Source: Bacillota bacterium
GTDB lineage: Bacteria; Bacillota; Clostridia; Christensenellales; Aristaeellaceae
Direction of reading: 5' to 3'
NCBI GenBank assembly: GCA_023416585.1
Contig: JAEZHM010000032.1
Span: 15,937 to 79,936, forward strand
DNA: 64,000 bases
This document shows, in pieces, positions 1 to 8,716 of the stretch. A program made the translations under genes and the position numbers. The notes below the pieces were generated by a model. That model did not search any database. It had not been told where the DNA came from and saw nothing but the letters and a program-made list of their open reading frames with translations. Within the stretch, counting starts at the first letter, position 1. Every line of letters begins with the position of its first letter.

Positions 1-101
1 AATGAGGCGTTTATAAATAGAACTAACACCTTTTCACAGGAAATAGGGAATTTCACGCCATGGATTTTCATTATATGTATTTCCGAAACGGAGGAATATG
101 T

Positions 102-1010
102 ATGGCTGATATTAAGCTCTTCTCCACCTCGGGGACAGTTAAGGAAATGGAAGCATCTGTTGTTGCACTGGAGCGAAATCTTCAGAGATTGATAGAGCAG
201 AACATGCCTTTGTTCTTTGGCGTGACTTTTCTTAAATCTGAATTCCCAGTTACTAATGGACGTATGGATAGTCTGGGGATTGACGAGAACAACTGTCCGG
301 TTATCTTTGAATACAAGCGGAGTGTGAATGAGAACGTCATTAATCAAGGGTTATTTTACCTTGATTGGTTACTAGACCATAAAGCTGATTTCAAGCTCTT
401 GGTTATGGAGAAGCTAGGTGCTGAGAAAGCTGATACAATTGATTGGAGCATGCCATGTGTCATCTGCATAGCTAACGATTTCACAAAATTCGATGAGCAT
501 GCCGTGAATCAAATGCAACGGAACATAAAGCTGGTTCGATATAAGAAGTATGGAAACGATTTGATTATATTCGAATTTTTAAACACCCCGCAGACAAAAT
601 CCATCCCTGCATCCGATAGTCTGGATTTACAAACGCTGAAAACAAATGCGAATAAGGACAAGTCCTTTATCGAACAGTTCGAGAATGCACCACAAGATAA
701 GAAAGATATTTTTCTATCCGTGCGAGATTATATACTATCTCTTGGCTCTGACGACGTTTCGGAGAACCAGCTTAAATTATACGTGGCGTTCAGAAAAGTT
801 AAGAACATAGTCTGTGCCGAAGTATATAAGAATTTTGTATTACTACATCTGCGGCTTGATCCTGACACTGTCGAACTAAAAAATGGATTTACAGAGGATG
901 TGCGATCCAAAGGTCATTGGGGAACCGGCGACTTACGCGTTATTTTGAGAACAATGGAGGATTTCGAAGCATGCAAGCCTTTGCTCACGCGTGCCTACCA
1001 GGAAAATTGA
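102..1010 (+). CDS. NucS-like PD-(D/E)xK nuclease with C-terminal DUF5655 domain
   Basis: Predicted 302-residue protein. The N-terminal half has the pattern of NucS/RecB-like nucleases: a helix with LERNLQRLIEQN, then RMDSLG (Asp56), IFEYK (Glu70, Lys72) and a following Gln82, which fits a PD-(D/E)xK metal site. Residues from about 190 to the end read as a DUF5655 domain, often found with such nucleases. An upstream in-frame ATG at 60 exists, but GGAGG at 90-94 sits 7 bases before the ATG at 102, so 102 is preferred. It opens the accessory block. Substrate is unknown; a role in DNA defence is inferred only from fold and neighbours. Confidence 0.7.
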   Translation: MADIKLFSTSGTVKEMEASVVALERNLQRLIEQNMPLFFGVTFLKSEFPVTNGRMDSLGIDENNCPVIFEYKRSVNENVINQGLFYLDWLLDHKADFKLLVMEKLGAEKADTIDWSMPCVICIANDFTKFDEHAVNQMQRNIKLVRYKKYGNDLIIFEFLNTPQTKSIPASDSLDLQTLKTNANKDKSFIEQFENAPQDKKDIFLSVRDYILSLGSDDVSENQLKLYVAFRKVKNIVCAEVYKNFVLLHLRLDPDTVELKNGFTEDVRSKGHWGTGDLRVILRTMEDFEACKPLLTRAYQEN

Positions 1011-1132
1011 GAGCGAAAAGCATCTAGGTTAACTAAAGTACTTAATTTAGTAAAGCATATCGTGTATTATTATAGGCATCACCAATCACTCCATTTCTAT
1101 ATTCTAATGAAGAATACATAAGGACTATTCAT

Positions 1133-2041
1133 ATGAATATCTTCATCGGCCTTACCGATTACAATTGGTACAACACCCTTCGAAGTAAAAGCATCGACGA
1201 AGTCAACTTTTGGCGGCCTGGCAGCACAGCCTTCCATGCCCTAATGTCAAACGATCTCTTTTTGTTCAAGCTCAAAAAGCCCTATCATGCCATCGTCGGC
1301 GGAGGCTTTTTCGTCAGCTACTCCTCAGTTCCCATTGACTTAGCTTGGAAGGCCTTCGGCGAAAAGAACGGCACCAAAGATTATCAGGAATTCCGCAACC
1401 GGATCGCGGCTTACCGTGAGAAGAATCGGATCGATGTCACCCTCCCTCATATCGGCTGCATAATCCTCACTCAGCCCTTCTTTTTTGATGAGACACAATG
1501 GATTACCCAACCCAATGACTGGCCAACAAGCACGGTTGTGGGCAAAAGGTATGACACTGCCTATGGTGAAGGTGAACGCATTTATCAGCAAGTGATGGAT
1601 AAGCTAAACCATCAACATCCTATGTCAGCAGCAAACCCCATCAAGTATACCGAGGGCATTTCAAAGCACCGCCTTGGGCAAGGCGCATTCCGCATTTTGG
1701 TAACGGATGCCTATCACCGCCGCTGTGCGGTTAGTGGCGAAAAGACGCTACCCGTACTTCAGGCCGCCCACATCAAGCCCTATGCTATGGATGGCACCAA
1801 TGACGTCACCAATGGCATTCTGCTGCGATCCGACCTCCATACCCTATTTGATGACGGATACCTTACTATTACCAAAGACCTCATCATGGAAGTTAGCCAC
1901 CGTCTGCGCGAAGACTACGGCAACGGCAAGGATTACTACAAATACAACGGCGCAAAGTTGCTAATCACCCCAGATAATAAACTCCTAGCACCTTCATCCG
2001 ATCTCCTGGCCTGGCATAATGAACAAATCTATCTAGGATGA
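1133..2041 (+). CDS. HNH endonuclease with N-terminal EVE/PUA-like domain (putative modification-dependent restriction enzyme)
   Basis: 302 residues. The C-terminal part carries an HNH nuclease: RRCAVSGE, AAHIKP (His213), VTNGILL (Asn227) and RSDLHTLFD (His236). The N-terminal 1-150 residues (FIGLTDYNWYNTL, VNFWRPG, NDLFLFKLKKP, IVGGGFF) resemble EVE/YTH-like modules that read modified bases. EVE-HNH proteins are known or suspected type IV-like restriction enzymes acting on modified DNA. GC and codon use (many CCC/ACC-ending codons) differ from the AT-rich genes on either side, suggesting the block is composite. It lies 122 bp after the NucS-like gene. A true partner methylase is not seen. 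Confidence 0.72.
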   Translation: MNIFIGLTDYNWYNTLRSKSIDEVNFWRPGSTAFHALMSNDLFLFKLKKPYHAIVGGGFFVSYSSVPIDLAWKAFGEKNGTKDYQEFRNRIAAYREKNRIDVTLPHIGCIILTQPFFFDETQWITQPNDWPTSTVVGKRYDTAYGEGERIYQQVMDKLNHQHPMSAANPIKYTEGISKHRLGQGAFRILVTDAYHRRCAVSGEKTLPVLQAAHIKPYAMDGTNDVTNGILLRSDLHTLFDDGYLTITKDLIMEVSHRLREDYGNGKDYYKYNGAKLLITPDNKLLAPSSDLLAWHNEQIYLG

Positions 2042-2068
2042 TCATTATTATAGTAAAGGAGAAAGAAA

Positions 2069-3496
2069 ATGGTTATCAGATCATTTGTCAAATGTGATGT
2101 CTGCAACAGTGTTATTGTCGTTCGAACACAAATTGGTTGGCTAGAAGAGCATCCGATTCGAATACATTGTGGCAAATGTAATACACTTATAAAAGGAAAA
2201 TGCTCTATTGATCAAGAGAATGCGGGATACAATATTGAATTTTATGATTGTGAAGTACTTTTATACAAAGAAGGTATGCATATAGATTTCTACATTGAAG
2301 TATCAGGTGAACTATTAACAGCCAAAATACGCCCTTATAACAATGGAAAGGATGAGTATCTGCGATCACCATATCTCAATTCATTTAGAGCTATGGATAT
2401 ACATGGAGATGAGTCTTTTCTGGAATTTAATCAAAACATGAATCAGTTTATAGAGTTCATTAAGCATGACTGGTCATTTATTCGGCGTATACATGAACTC
2501 TGGCTAGATGGAAAACAGAACTATTTATCTGATCAAATGAGGAATCATTTGACTAAGGATTTATACCCGCTAGATAGTGAGTTTGAGAACCTGAGAGGTC
2601 TACATCAATTATTCCTAAATGGATTTAAGCCCGTACTCCCAGCAAGTTTTTATGAAAAAATCTCACCTAAGATATTCGAAAGCTTAAAGAGCCTAACTCA
2701 ACCAGATCCATCAGAGTATAAAAAGCTAGTTGCATTTTTTGATACAAATGGTTTATTCCATGAGTATGAGTATAAGATTTTTAGAATTCTCAATGACTTT
2801 GTTGACAAATATCTTTTCTTCGTAACAGCTTCGGGAGTTGAACTATATACTAATCCAATTGACCTCAATATGGAGGGTACTGCATCTGTAACCTTTGATG
2901 ATATTAGGCATTTCTACTTGGATTGTTATGAAACCATTGGTGATTTGGTCACGCTTTTAATTGCATACAATAATCTAAAATGCCGTGGCTCATATCAAAT
3001 AATGGATGGTACAATTATACCAAGTATAAAGACTCTAGATGACGTAATCAACAAAATGAGCAATAAGGGTAATAAGCTAAAGTTTTGCGAGGCAGATGAA
3101 TTCTTCAATGAACTTATTGAGCTTGAATCTGATAATGAATTACGTAATGCGATTGGTCATGGAAGCTGGAAATATGATGGAATGAATCAGATAGTCACAT
3201 TCTATTCATCCGGATCAATCGGCAAAGGTACAGAACAAAAAATTTATCTTATTGAATTTATAATTAAGACCTTGAAACAGTTTAACAGTATTCTTATTCT
3301 GTCAGAATTGCTCTATCAGACTCGAAAGTTATCTTATGTATACAAAGGGGCAATTACTTCCATTCCAAGTTACTATAAAAAAATATCCTCACCTCAATTC
3401 AACAATGTCAGCAAAAATAGTTTATGCCCTTGTGGAAGTGGGAAGAAGTACAAAAGGTGTCATGGCATGGTTAATGATAGCACTGAAGATAATTAG
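2069..3496 (+). CDS. Uncharacterised zinc-ribbon protein with C-terminal SEC-C motif
   Basis: 475 residues, AT-rich. Two CxxC pairs near the start (Cys9/Cys12 and Cys34/Cys37) suggest a zinc ribbon. The last 25 residues contain a SEC-C metal-binding motif (Cys453, Cys455, Cys464, His465 in CPCGSGKKYKRCH), as at the SecA C-terminus and in many accessory proteins. The middle 400 residues have no domain I recognise and appear mostly helical. AGGAGA lies upstream of the ATG. It follows the HNH gene by 27 bp on the same strand, so cotranscription is likely. Function unknown. Confidence 0.7.
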   Translation: MVIRSFVKCDVCNSVIVVRTQIGWLEEHPIRIHCGKCNTLIKGKCSIDQENAGYNIEFYDCEVLLYKEGMHIDFYIEVSGELLTAKIRPYNNGKDEYLRSPYLNSFRAMDIHGDESFLEFNQNMNQFIEFIKHDWSFIRRIHELWLDGKQNYLSDQMRNHLTKDLYPLDSEFENLRGLHQLFLNGFKPVLPASFYEKISPKIFESLKSLTQPDPSEYKKLVAFFDTNGLFHEYEYKIFRILNDFVDKYLFFVTASGVELYTNPIDLNMEGTASVTFDDIRHFYLDCYETIGDLVTLLIAYNNLKCRGSYQIMDGTIIPSIKTLDDVINKMSNKGNKLKFCEADEFFNELIELESDNELRNAIGHGSWKYDGMNQIVTFYSSGSIGKGTEQKIYLIEFIIKTLKQFNSILILSELLYQTRKLSYVYKGAITSIPSYYKKISSPQFNNVSKNSLCPCGSGKKYKRCHGMVNDSTEDN

Positions 3497-3632
3497 GCCT
3501 CTTCAATGCTCCAAAATCAACCAACAAATAATTATTGGAGATGGTATTATTTGAGCTTGCTTTCCACCCGTGAATGTGTAAGCTGACAGTGCTTCAAGGC
3601 ACAGCTTACAACAACGAACGGAGGAACGAATT

Positions 3633-4076
3633 ATGGAGATGGGCAAGCTCACGGCGAAACTGAGGGATGCGGTTCCGGTATGCCTGCTGGTGGAGGGTAA
3701 GGAGATCAAGAGGTACAGGAACATCGAAATACCTGATGAACTAAAAAAGCTGGAGTATCAAGACTTCAAATTCGATGTGCCGCTAAACGGCTCAATCACA
3801 TTCAAGATTATGTTCGAGCCAGGTATACTGCCAGAGGTTTTCCCACAGGAGAGGGAGAGGAAAACACGGATGCCCACAGGCCAAGAAGCGAAGCCACAGG
3901 AGGTGACTCCTGTGACGAATGCAGTGGTAGGGACTGAACAACATCCGCAAGAAGATTTGCCAACCGAGTTTTTTCCCGTACAGGTGGTAGAGACCACAGC
4001 GCAGTACGAGAGCAATGTGCCGCTAAAGAAATCTACTAGCAAAGGGAGGAGCAAGAAGAAAGCTGCAACAATGTAA
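3633..4076 (+). CDS. Hypothetical protein, charged with Pro/Lys-rich C-terminal half
   Basis: 147 residues. I recognise no family. GGAGG at 3620-3624 stands 8 bases before the ATG, a good start. The first 75 residues read as a compact beta-rich domain (VPVCLLVEGKEIKRY, FKFDVPLNGSITFKI); the rest is low-complexity, rich in Pro, Glu and Thr and ending in a Lys/Ser-rich tail (STSKGRSKKK), which could bind nucleic acid. It is followed by a terminator-like hairpin at 4104-4137. Confidence 0.5.
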   Translation: MEMGKLTAKLRDAVPVCLLVEGKEIKRYRNIEIPDELKKLEYQDFKFDVPLNGSITFKIMFEPGILPEVFPQERERKTRMPTGQEAKPQEVTPVTNAVVGTEQHPQEDLPTEFFPVQVVETTAQYESNVPLKKSTSKGRSKKKAATM

Positions 4077-4103
4077 AGCTCCATTAATAGGTAATAAATA
4101 GAT

Positions 4104-4137
4104 AATTCCCGACCAATATGTGCCGGGAATTTTATTT
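4104..4137 (+). terminator. Intrinsic terminator after the 3633-4076 gene
   Basis: Eight-base inverted repeat AATTCCCG (4104-4111) / CGGGAATT (4124-4131) with a 12-base loop, followed by TTTATTT. It lies 28 bp after the stop codon of the hypothetical gene and would end the upstream accessory transcript. Confidence 0.6.
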
Positions 4138-4456
4138 GGATGATCCACTAGTTATCATTGTATTTATTGACTTTGGTTGACGTGGTATTTGTTGACATAT
4201 ATAATAATACTAATCACAGTTGCACGTGCTAATCTATACCACAGTAACCTGATGCCCTCATAACTGGAACATCCATTCGGCTACCATGGCTACCTGTGCT
4301 GTGAAGAACATCAGCAACCCTATAAACGATTTAATACAGGTTGAGGTCAATGTTGAAATGAAGGGGACTCCAGTCAAGAAAGCAGAGACGAACACCGATT
4401 CTAAAAGGCATATTTAGGTTTGATGTATGGTAAATATAAGAAATTGAGGTGACATA
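4138..4456. other. Intergenic stretch without recognisable gene
   Basis: About 320 bp between the terminator and the membrane-protein gene. Short spurious frames only. It should carry the promoter of the next gene, but I could not pick a convincing -35/-10 pair. GAGGTG at 4446-4451 is the ribosome site of the following gene. Confidence 0.4.
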
Positions 4457-5674
4457 ATGGATTACTCTCCAGAAAGGCTCCAAGCTTATGCAAATGCCTG
4501 TGGAATTCCTACGATACCTGAGAAGCAGAAGATTTGGGTCGTTCGGACTGAAGGTGGGACATATTATCAAGACTTCACATTGAACAGTTATGTTGCCTTG
4601 GGATGGGAAAGAGTACCACTTAATATGATTTTAGATGAACAAAGGGCAAAGGACACAGTAATTGAATTTATTACGCATGAGTATCCTGACGAAAAGCGTC
4701 CAGGATTGATCTATAGCCAATTAGTAACATTTGCTTGTATCATGCAATCTGGTGACTTGGTAATTATTCCAACCGAAGGGAGTGGTAGCGTTAATATTGG
4801 TACACTTGGCGAGTTGTATGAGGAAAAGGCACCATTATCTCAAGAATTATTCGCTGAGGATTATACTCGTTGTACCTACCGCCTTCGTAGGAAAGTAGTT
4901 TGGCATAAGGAGGCATCCACTGGTGAAGACATTTATCTCACGAGGACGTTGCGTTCACATCAAACCATTGCAGATATTTCCGATGATGCTGATTTAATCT
5001 ATCGGAATCTTTATGACTTTTACTTTATTGGCGGCACGCTTTCTTTGACTCTACGTAAAAAAACATATGAGGCGGTCTCTTTTATTGATGAATTCGCGCT
5101 CTCGCGGGTTATTAATGAGGTTGTAGCAGGTGTCATTGAAGCTTTAGGCGAATCTGAACAACCAGATATTCGGAAGCGTACAGCAATAAGCTCGCCCGGT
5201 TTCCTAGAGTATTTGGTGCAATTCGTATGTAGTCCCACCGCCCTAACGGTATTTGCTATCCTGTTTATCGTTATTGGTGGGAAAATCAAGTCAGGAGATG
5301 GTATCGAAACAAAAGGATTGGCCTCAATCTTTCAGGGTATCAGTAATCTCTTTAACGATAAAGTTGATCGCGATTTGAAACGTGCACAAGCAAGAAAAAC
5401 AGATGCAGAAACAGCACAAATCACCGCTTTAGCTCAGCATCAACAGATTGAAAACATGAAAGACTTGCTTTCGATTTCTGCTCCTGTACCATCATCATTA
5501 GAAGGATGTTCATCAATTGAAGAAACAGAGCTAGGACATGTTAGGTTCATGACATTAATTCAAGAGAAACAGGCGGAAATCGTACCAATAATGCAACGCA
5601 TGGGAATAACACCTCCGATTATTAATATGCCAAATAACATCCTTCCATTTCATAAAGAAAGGGACAAGAGGTGA
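4457..5674 (+). CDS. PUA-like (Mrr/McrB N-terminal type) domain protein with one transmembrane segment
   Basis: 405 residues. Residues 22-150 (IWVVRTEGGTYYQDF, YVALGWERV, SGDLVIIPTEGSG, IGTLGELYE, RKVVWHK) follow the pattern of the PUA-like domain that precedes Mrr-type nuclease domains in restriction proteins. No nuclease domain follows. Instead there is a region of unknown fold (150-245), a single hydrophobic segment at about 251-274 (TALTVFAILFIVIGG) and a polar, probably coiled C-terminal part rich in Gln/Ala (300-350). A sensor domain coupled to a membrane segment recalls abortive-infection effectors, but this is inference. Ribosome site GAGGTG, start ATG 4457. Confidence 0.65.
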   Translation: MDYSPERLQAYANACGIPTIPEKQKIWVVRTEGGTYYQDFTLNSYVALGWERVPLNMILDEQRAKDTVIEFITHEYPDEKRPGLIYSQLVTFACIMQSGDLVIIPTEGSGSVNIGTLGELYEEKAPLSQELFAEDYTRCTYRLRRKVVWHKEASTGEDIYLTRTLRSHQTIADISDDADLIYRNLYDFYFIGGTLSLTLRKKTYEAVSFIDEFALSRVINEVVAGVIEALGESEQPDIRKRTAISSPGFLEYLVQFVCSPTALTVFAILFIVIGGKIKSGDGIETKGLASIFQGISNLFNDKVDRDLKRAQARKTDAETAQITALAQHQQIENMKDLLSISAPVPSSLEGCSSIEETELGHVRFMTLIQEKQAEIVPIMQRMGITPPIINMPNNILPFHKERDKR

Positions 5675-6120
5675 GGTAGACTCCTATTACCTGAAAATAT
5701 TCCGGTTGCCTTTCCTTTGATACATACTAGCTTGACAGACACTAATTCGATGACCGCAACTTACTATTAAGGCATAAACAGCAAAAGTCTGTATAGTACC
5801 GAGCTTTCGTGTTCTTAAAATAATTAGCCTATTGGTCAATAAGGTGTATTGCCAGTGGTTATTTGCCTAATTCGATCCATTGGCATGTGAGTGACATACC
5901 TTGCCTTACTAGCCGGGCGTCAGAGTTTTCAACTCGATGGATGGGTGGGTGCATCATTACACTATTACACGGAAGCCTTTGGTGATTCGTGTATTTTTTT
6001 GTTCTCAGAGGTACTTCTCTATACCTACTGCGCATGTCAAAATACGGCTTGCAAGCCCGCCTGTGTACTCCTGCAAAAAAGCGCCGAAAGCCAGCATTTC
6101 TGGGGTAATTTGCAGGCAAA
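5675..6120. other. Island-to-tRNA junction, no gene seen
   Basis: About 450 bp without a credible coding region. The short frames here lack ribosome sites and overlap each other on both strands. This is where an attachment-site remnant of an integrated element would be expected, next to the tRNA 3' end; no direct copy of the tRNA 3' sequence is visible elsewhere in 1-6176. Confidence 0.4.
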
Positions 6121-6154
6121 CAAATAAACCCGCCGCATTCGGCGAGCTTATTTG
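6121..6154 (-). terminator. Hairpin downstream of tRNA-Val
   Basis: Imperfect inverted repeat: CAAATAA (6121-6127) with TTATTTG (6148-6154), plus inner CGCC/GGCG. Read on the minus strand the GC-rich stem is followed by a T-rich stretch, so it can terminate the tRNA transcript. Confidence 0.5.
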
Positions 6155-6176
6155 CACCAACTAATGTCGGTATTGA

Positions 6177-6253
6177 TGGTGGGATTAGTAGGGCTCGAAC
6201 CTATGACCTCCACGATGTCAACGTGGCGCTCTAACCAACTGAGCTATAATCCC
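6177..6253 (-). tRNA. tRNA-Val (anticodon GAC), CCA encoded
   Basis: Minus-strand cloverleaf. The acceptor stem is GGGATTA (6253-6247) paired with TAATCCC (6187-6181), with discriminator A and encoded CCA (6177-6179). The D arm reads TAGCTCAGTTGGTTAGAGC. The anticodon stem CCACG/CGTGG encloses loop TTGACAT, giving anticodon GAC. The T arm contains GGTTCGAGCC. It marks the border between the AT-rich accessory block, on its 3' side, and the conserved chromosome. Confidence 0.96.
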
Positions 6254-6357
6254 ATATATTCGGCAGTTGCAGAGAACATTCTATCATACGTATAAGAGAA
6301 AAGCAAGGGCGGATTTTCAATTTTACATCTTGCAAACCAAATGGCATAATCCCAAAG

Positions 6358-6538
6358 AGAGGATTCCAAAGGGATGATGTCCATCTGGCTCAATCGTCGC
6401 GCTGGTTCGCTGCAGCTCCCATCGCTCGTTTCGCCAGCCTCCTCCACCCCTCCCATATCCGCCACTGGCGGGGTCGGGGTTCCGGAGCCTTTGGCAGGGG
6501 TCCAGGGGACAGCGTCCCTTGGCGTCCCCTGGCGCCCC
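6358..6538. repeat. Dispersed intergenic repeat, copy R1
   Basis: Shares long runs with 10549-10670 and, inverted, with 48991-49150: CATCTGGCTCAATCG, TTTCGCCAGCCTCCTCC, the palindrome CCGCCACTGGCGG and GTTCCGGAGCC. A second module, GGATTCCAAAGGGATG, matches the CAAGGGAT-type repeats near 47.6, 48.6 and 49.0 kb. It lies immediately 3' of the response-regulator gene. Short frames through it are not genes. Confidence 0.75.
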
Positions 6539-7285
6539 TTACAGCCCGGCGCGGTACTCCACGGGTGATTTGCCTGTCAGGCGCTTGAAATTTTTCGAAA
6601 AATGGGCCACATCGGAAAAGCCCACTTGGTCGGAAATATCGTGTACCTTCAGGGCAGGGTCACGCAGCAGTTCTCGGGCTTTTTGAATGCGGAGCTGGTT
6701 GACGATATCAAAGAAATTCTTGTTCAGATGGCGGTTGATGAGCTTTGACAAATGCCACTGGCTAACAAACACATGGTCGGCCACCTGGGAGAGGGTGATA
6801 TGCTCCGCAAAATGCTGCTCCAGATAGGCCATGGCAGTCTTCACCACAAAGCAGCCCGCGGCTTCGCTTTCCTGCAGGTCATCCCCGTCCGGTCCGTTCT
6901 CTAAAGGCACGCCATCCAGCGAAGATGTCATGAAGCGGATGGCTTCCTTTAGTTCTTCCATTTTGCTGGGCTTTAACAGATACCGGCATACGCCAAGCTG
7001 AATGGCCTGGCGGGCGTACTCAAAATCACGGTAGGCGGTAAGCACGGCAATTTGAAGCCGGGGAAACTCGCTCTTTAGTGCAGCTACCATGGAAAGGCCG
7101 TCCCGGTTGGGCATGCGGATATCGGTAAAGAGGATGTCGGGCCTGAATTTTCGGATAAGGGCTGCACCTTCCACCCCGTCGCTTGCTGTGCCAACGACAC
7201 GGCAGCCATAATCTTCCCAGGGAAGAACGCGCAAAAGGCCCTGCAGAATTACCTGCTCATCATCCACCAATACGACGGAGTACAT
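6539..7285 (-). CDS. YesN-type response regulator with AraC DNA-binding domain
   Basis: 248 residues. Receiver domain 1-120: acidic pair Asp8/Asp9, phospho-acceptor Asp55 in ILFTDIRMP, Thr/Ala in VLTAYRDFEYA and Lys105 in YLLKPSK. The C-terminal 100 residues hold two AraC helix-turn-helices (ITLSQVADHVFVSQWHLSKLI and VHDISDQVGFSDVAHFSKNFKR). It is the third gene of a kinase-binding protein-regulator string and presumably pairs with the YesM-like kinase at 8717-10474. Likely target: the nearby phosphorylase/mutase genes or transporter genes outside the window. Confidence 0.93.
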   Translation of the reverse strand: MYSVVLVDDEQVILQGLLRVLPWEDYGCRVVGTASDGVEGAALIRKFRPDILFTDIRMPNRDGLSMVAALKSEFPRLQIAVLTAYRDFEYARQAIQLGVCRYLLKPSKMEELKEAIRFMTSSLDGVPLENGPDGDDLQESEAAGCFVVKTAMAYLEQHFAEHITLSQVADHVFVSQWHLSKLINRHLNKNFFDIVNQLRIQKARELLRDPALKVHDISDQVGFSDVAHFSKNFKRLTGKSPVEYRAGL

Positions 7286-7329
7286 GAGGCCACTCCTTCC
7301 CTACTTCAAAAGATCAAATCAGATGGAAA

Positions 7330-8541
7330 TTACTTACCGAAAGGATTCAGGGCCATGACATCGGCCCAAACCTGAGCGGGATCGGCCGTGCCGTTCACCA
7401 GTGCGGGAATCCTGGCAAACCAGGCGCTGCGGGCTTCGGCGTTCATCGCGTCCTGTATTGGCGGGAGCATGACCTGCTCATTGTCCAACAGTTCATAAGA
7501 TGATTGCAGAAGTTCACCGCCAAATGAAAAGGTGCTCAGCTGCTTTCCGTTATCCTGGTTCGTAAGGAAGGCCAAAAGGTTCACTGCCGCGTCACGCTTA
7601 TTAGGATCATTCCAAGCTTTGCGGCTGAGATAAAAGCCCATGGATACGCCGCCAATGAAAGCGTTGGGATCGGCATCCCCGGCATAGGCGGGGAAAGGCA
7701 TGACTGCAGTAGTGTCCCAGCTGGCTTCGGGAATGCCGTTGGCAAACCAGGAACCATCCAGTTGCATGGCAGCCTTTTTATCACGGAACAACTGGGAGGT
7801 GACGGCCTCTGTTGTGGCACTGGCATCCCTGGCGAATGCGCCCATCTTATACAGCTTGTTCAAAAGTGCCATGCCTTCCTTCCAGGAATCTGGCACATCT
7901 TCGATGGTGGAAGGGCGGGCTTTGTACTCATCGGGGGTGCCGCATGCGATGATTAAAAACTCTACGATATAATGCGGCACATCGGCAAAGCTCACGGATA
8001 TGGGAACAATGCCTACATCGTTGAACTTTTTGATGGCGGTTTCCAGCTTGTCCCAGTCGGTGGGCAGCTCAAGGCCATACTGTCCAAACAGGTCGATATT
8101 CACAAACAAACCTTCCCAGTAGGGACGCACTGGTATAGAGTAGATTGCACCGTCAGCTTCGGCACTGAGGGGATTCTCCTTAAGCTTCAAATCGGGATAG
8201 GCTGCATTGATCTCACTGATGGGCACCACCCTGTTCAAAATGGGAGCGGAATCAGCAGTCTTTGCAAAATAAAACAGAACATCTGCCTCGTTGCCGGCTG
8301 CAAAATCATTCAACACGCCAGTCTTCCAGGCCTCGTCAGAAGTAGCGGAAGCATCTTCCACTTTGTTGCCGGTCTTCGCTTCCCAGGCTCTGAGCAGTTC
8401 CACATAGGCGCCTGCGGCGGCATCAGTGCCGGCAAAAGTGGAAACGGTTCTGATGGTAACGCATTCGGCTGTGGAGGTGGACGTTAGGCCCAAGCACAGG
8501 ATGAAGACCAGTATGACGGCCGCCAGTTTCTTCACGGGCAA
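7330..8541 (-). CDS. Extracellular solute-binding protein (sugar ABC family 1)
   Basis: 403 residues with a Sec signal peptide (LAAVILVFILCLGL) and the body of a family-1 sugar-binding protein (EAWKTGVLNDFAAGNEADVLFY, SIPVRPYWEGLFVN, AAMQLDGSWFANG, AFIGGVSMGFYLSRKA). The only early Cys, in STAEC, does not fit a standard lipobox, so lipid anchoring is doubtful. No permease or ATPase is nearby. The gene sits between the sensor kinase and the regulator, so it may deliver sugar to a transporter elsewhere or act as the ligand-loaded partner of the kinase. A promoter candidate lies in the 175-bp upstream gap. Confidence 0.88.
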   Translation of the reverse strand: MPVKKLAAVILVFILCLGLTSTSTAECVTIRTVSTFAGTDAAAGAYVELLRAWEAKTGNKVEDASATSDEAWKTGVLNDFAAGNEADVLFYFAKTADSAPILNRVVPISEINAAYPDLKLKENPLSAEADGAIYSIPVRPYWEGLFVNIDLFGQYGLELPTDWDKLETAIKKFNDVGIVPISVSFADVPHYIVEFLIIACGTPDEYKARPSTIEDVPDSWKEGMALLNKLYKMGAFARDASATTEAVTSQLFRDKKAAMQLDGSWFANGIPEASWDTTAVMPFPAYAGDADPNAFIGGVSMGFYLSRKAWNDPNKRDAAVNLLAFLTNQDNGKQLSTFSFGGELLQSSYELLDNEQVMLPPIQDAMNAEARSAWFARIPALVNGTADPAQVWADVMALNPFGK

Positions 8542-8665
8542 GCCCCTCCTTCTGGTATCTCATATGAGGCAGCATTAAACAGGAAAGAACGGCTATGATA
8601 TTCGAAGACTGTATCAGTGGATATGCGCCAACAATAGGAATCGCTTACACCATATATACGGGTTG

Positions 8666-8694
8666 ATTATACCATAAGCATATGAACATGTATA
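8666..8694 (-). promoter_or_regulatory. Sigma-A promoter candidate for the solute-binding protein gene
   Basis: On the minus strand TATACA (8694-8689), a 17-base spacer and TATAAT (8671-8666). It lies in the gap between the kinase and the binding-protein gene, about 125 bp before the latter's ATG, so that gene can be transcribed without the kinase. Confidence 0.6.
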
Positions 8695-8716
8695 TCCCAT
8701 CCGCCCTCTGGTTATA

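Noticed and set aside
5859..6164. Frames on both strands left of the tRNA
   Set aside because: Overlapping frames on both strands with no ribosome sites and no recognisable protein pattern.
1..6176. Prophage
   Set aside because: No integrase, capsid, tail or lysis genes in the visible part; only nuclease-type and unknown genes.
6374..6568. Small plus-strand frames in repeat R1
   Set aside because: They read through a dispersed repeat that recurs at two other places without keeping the frame.
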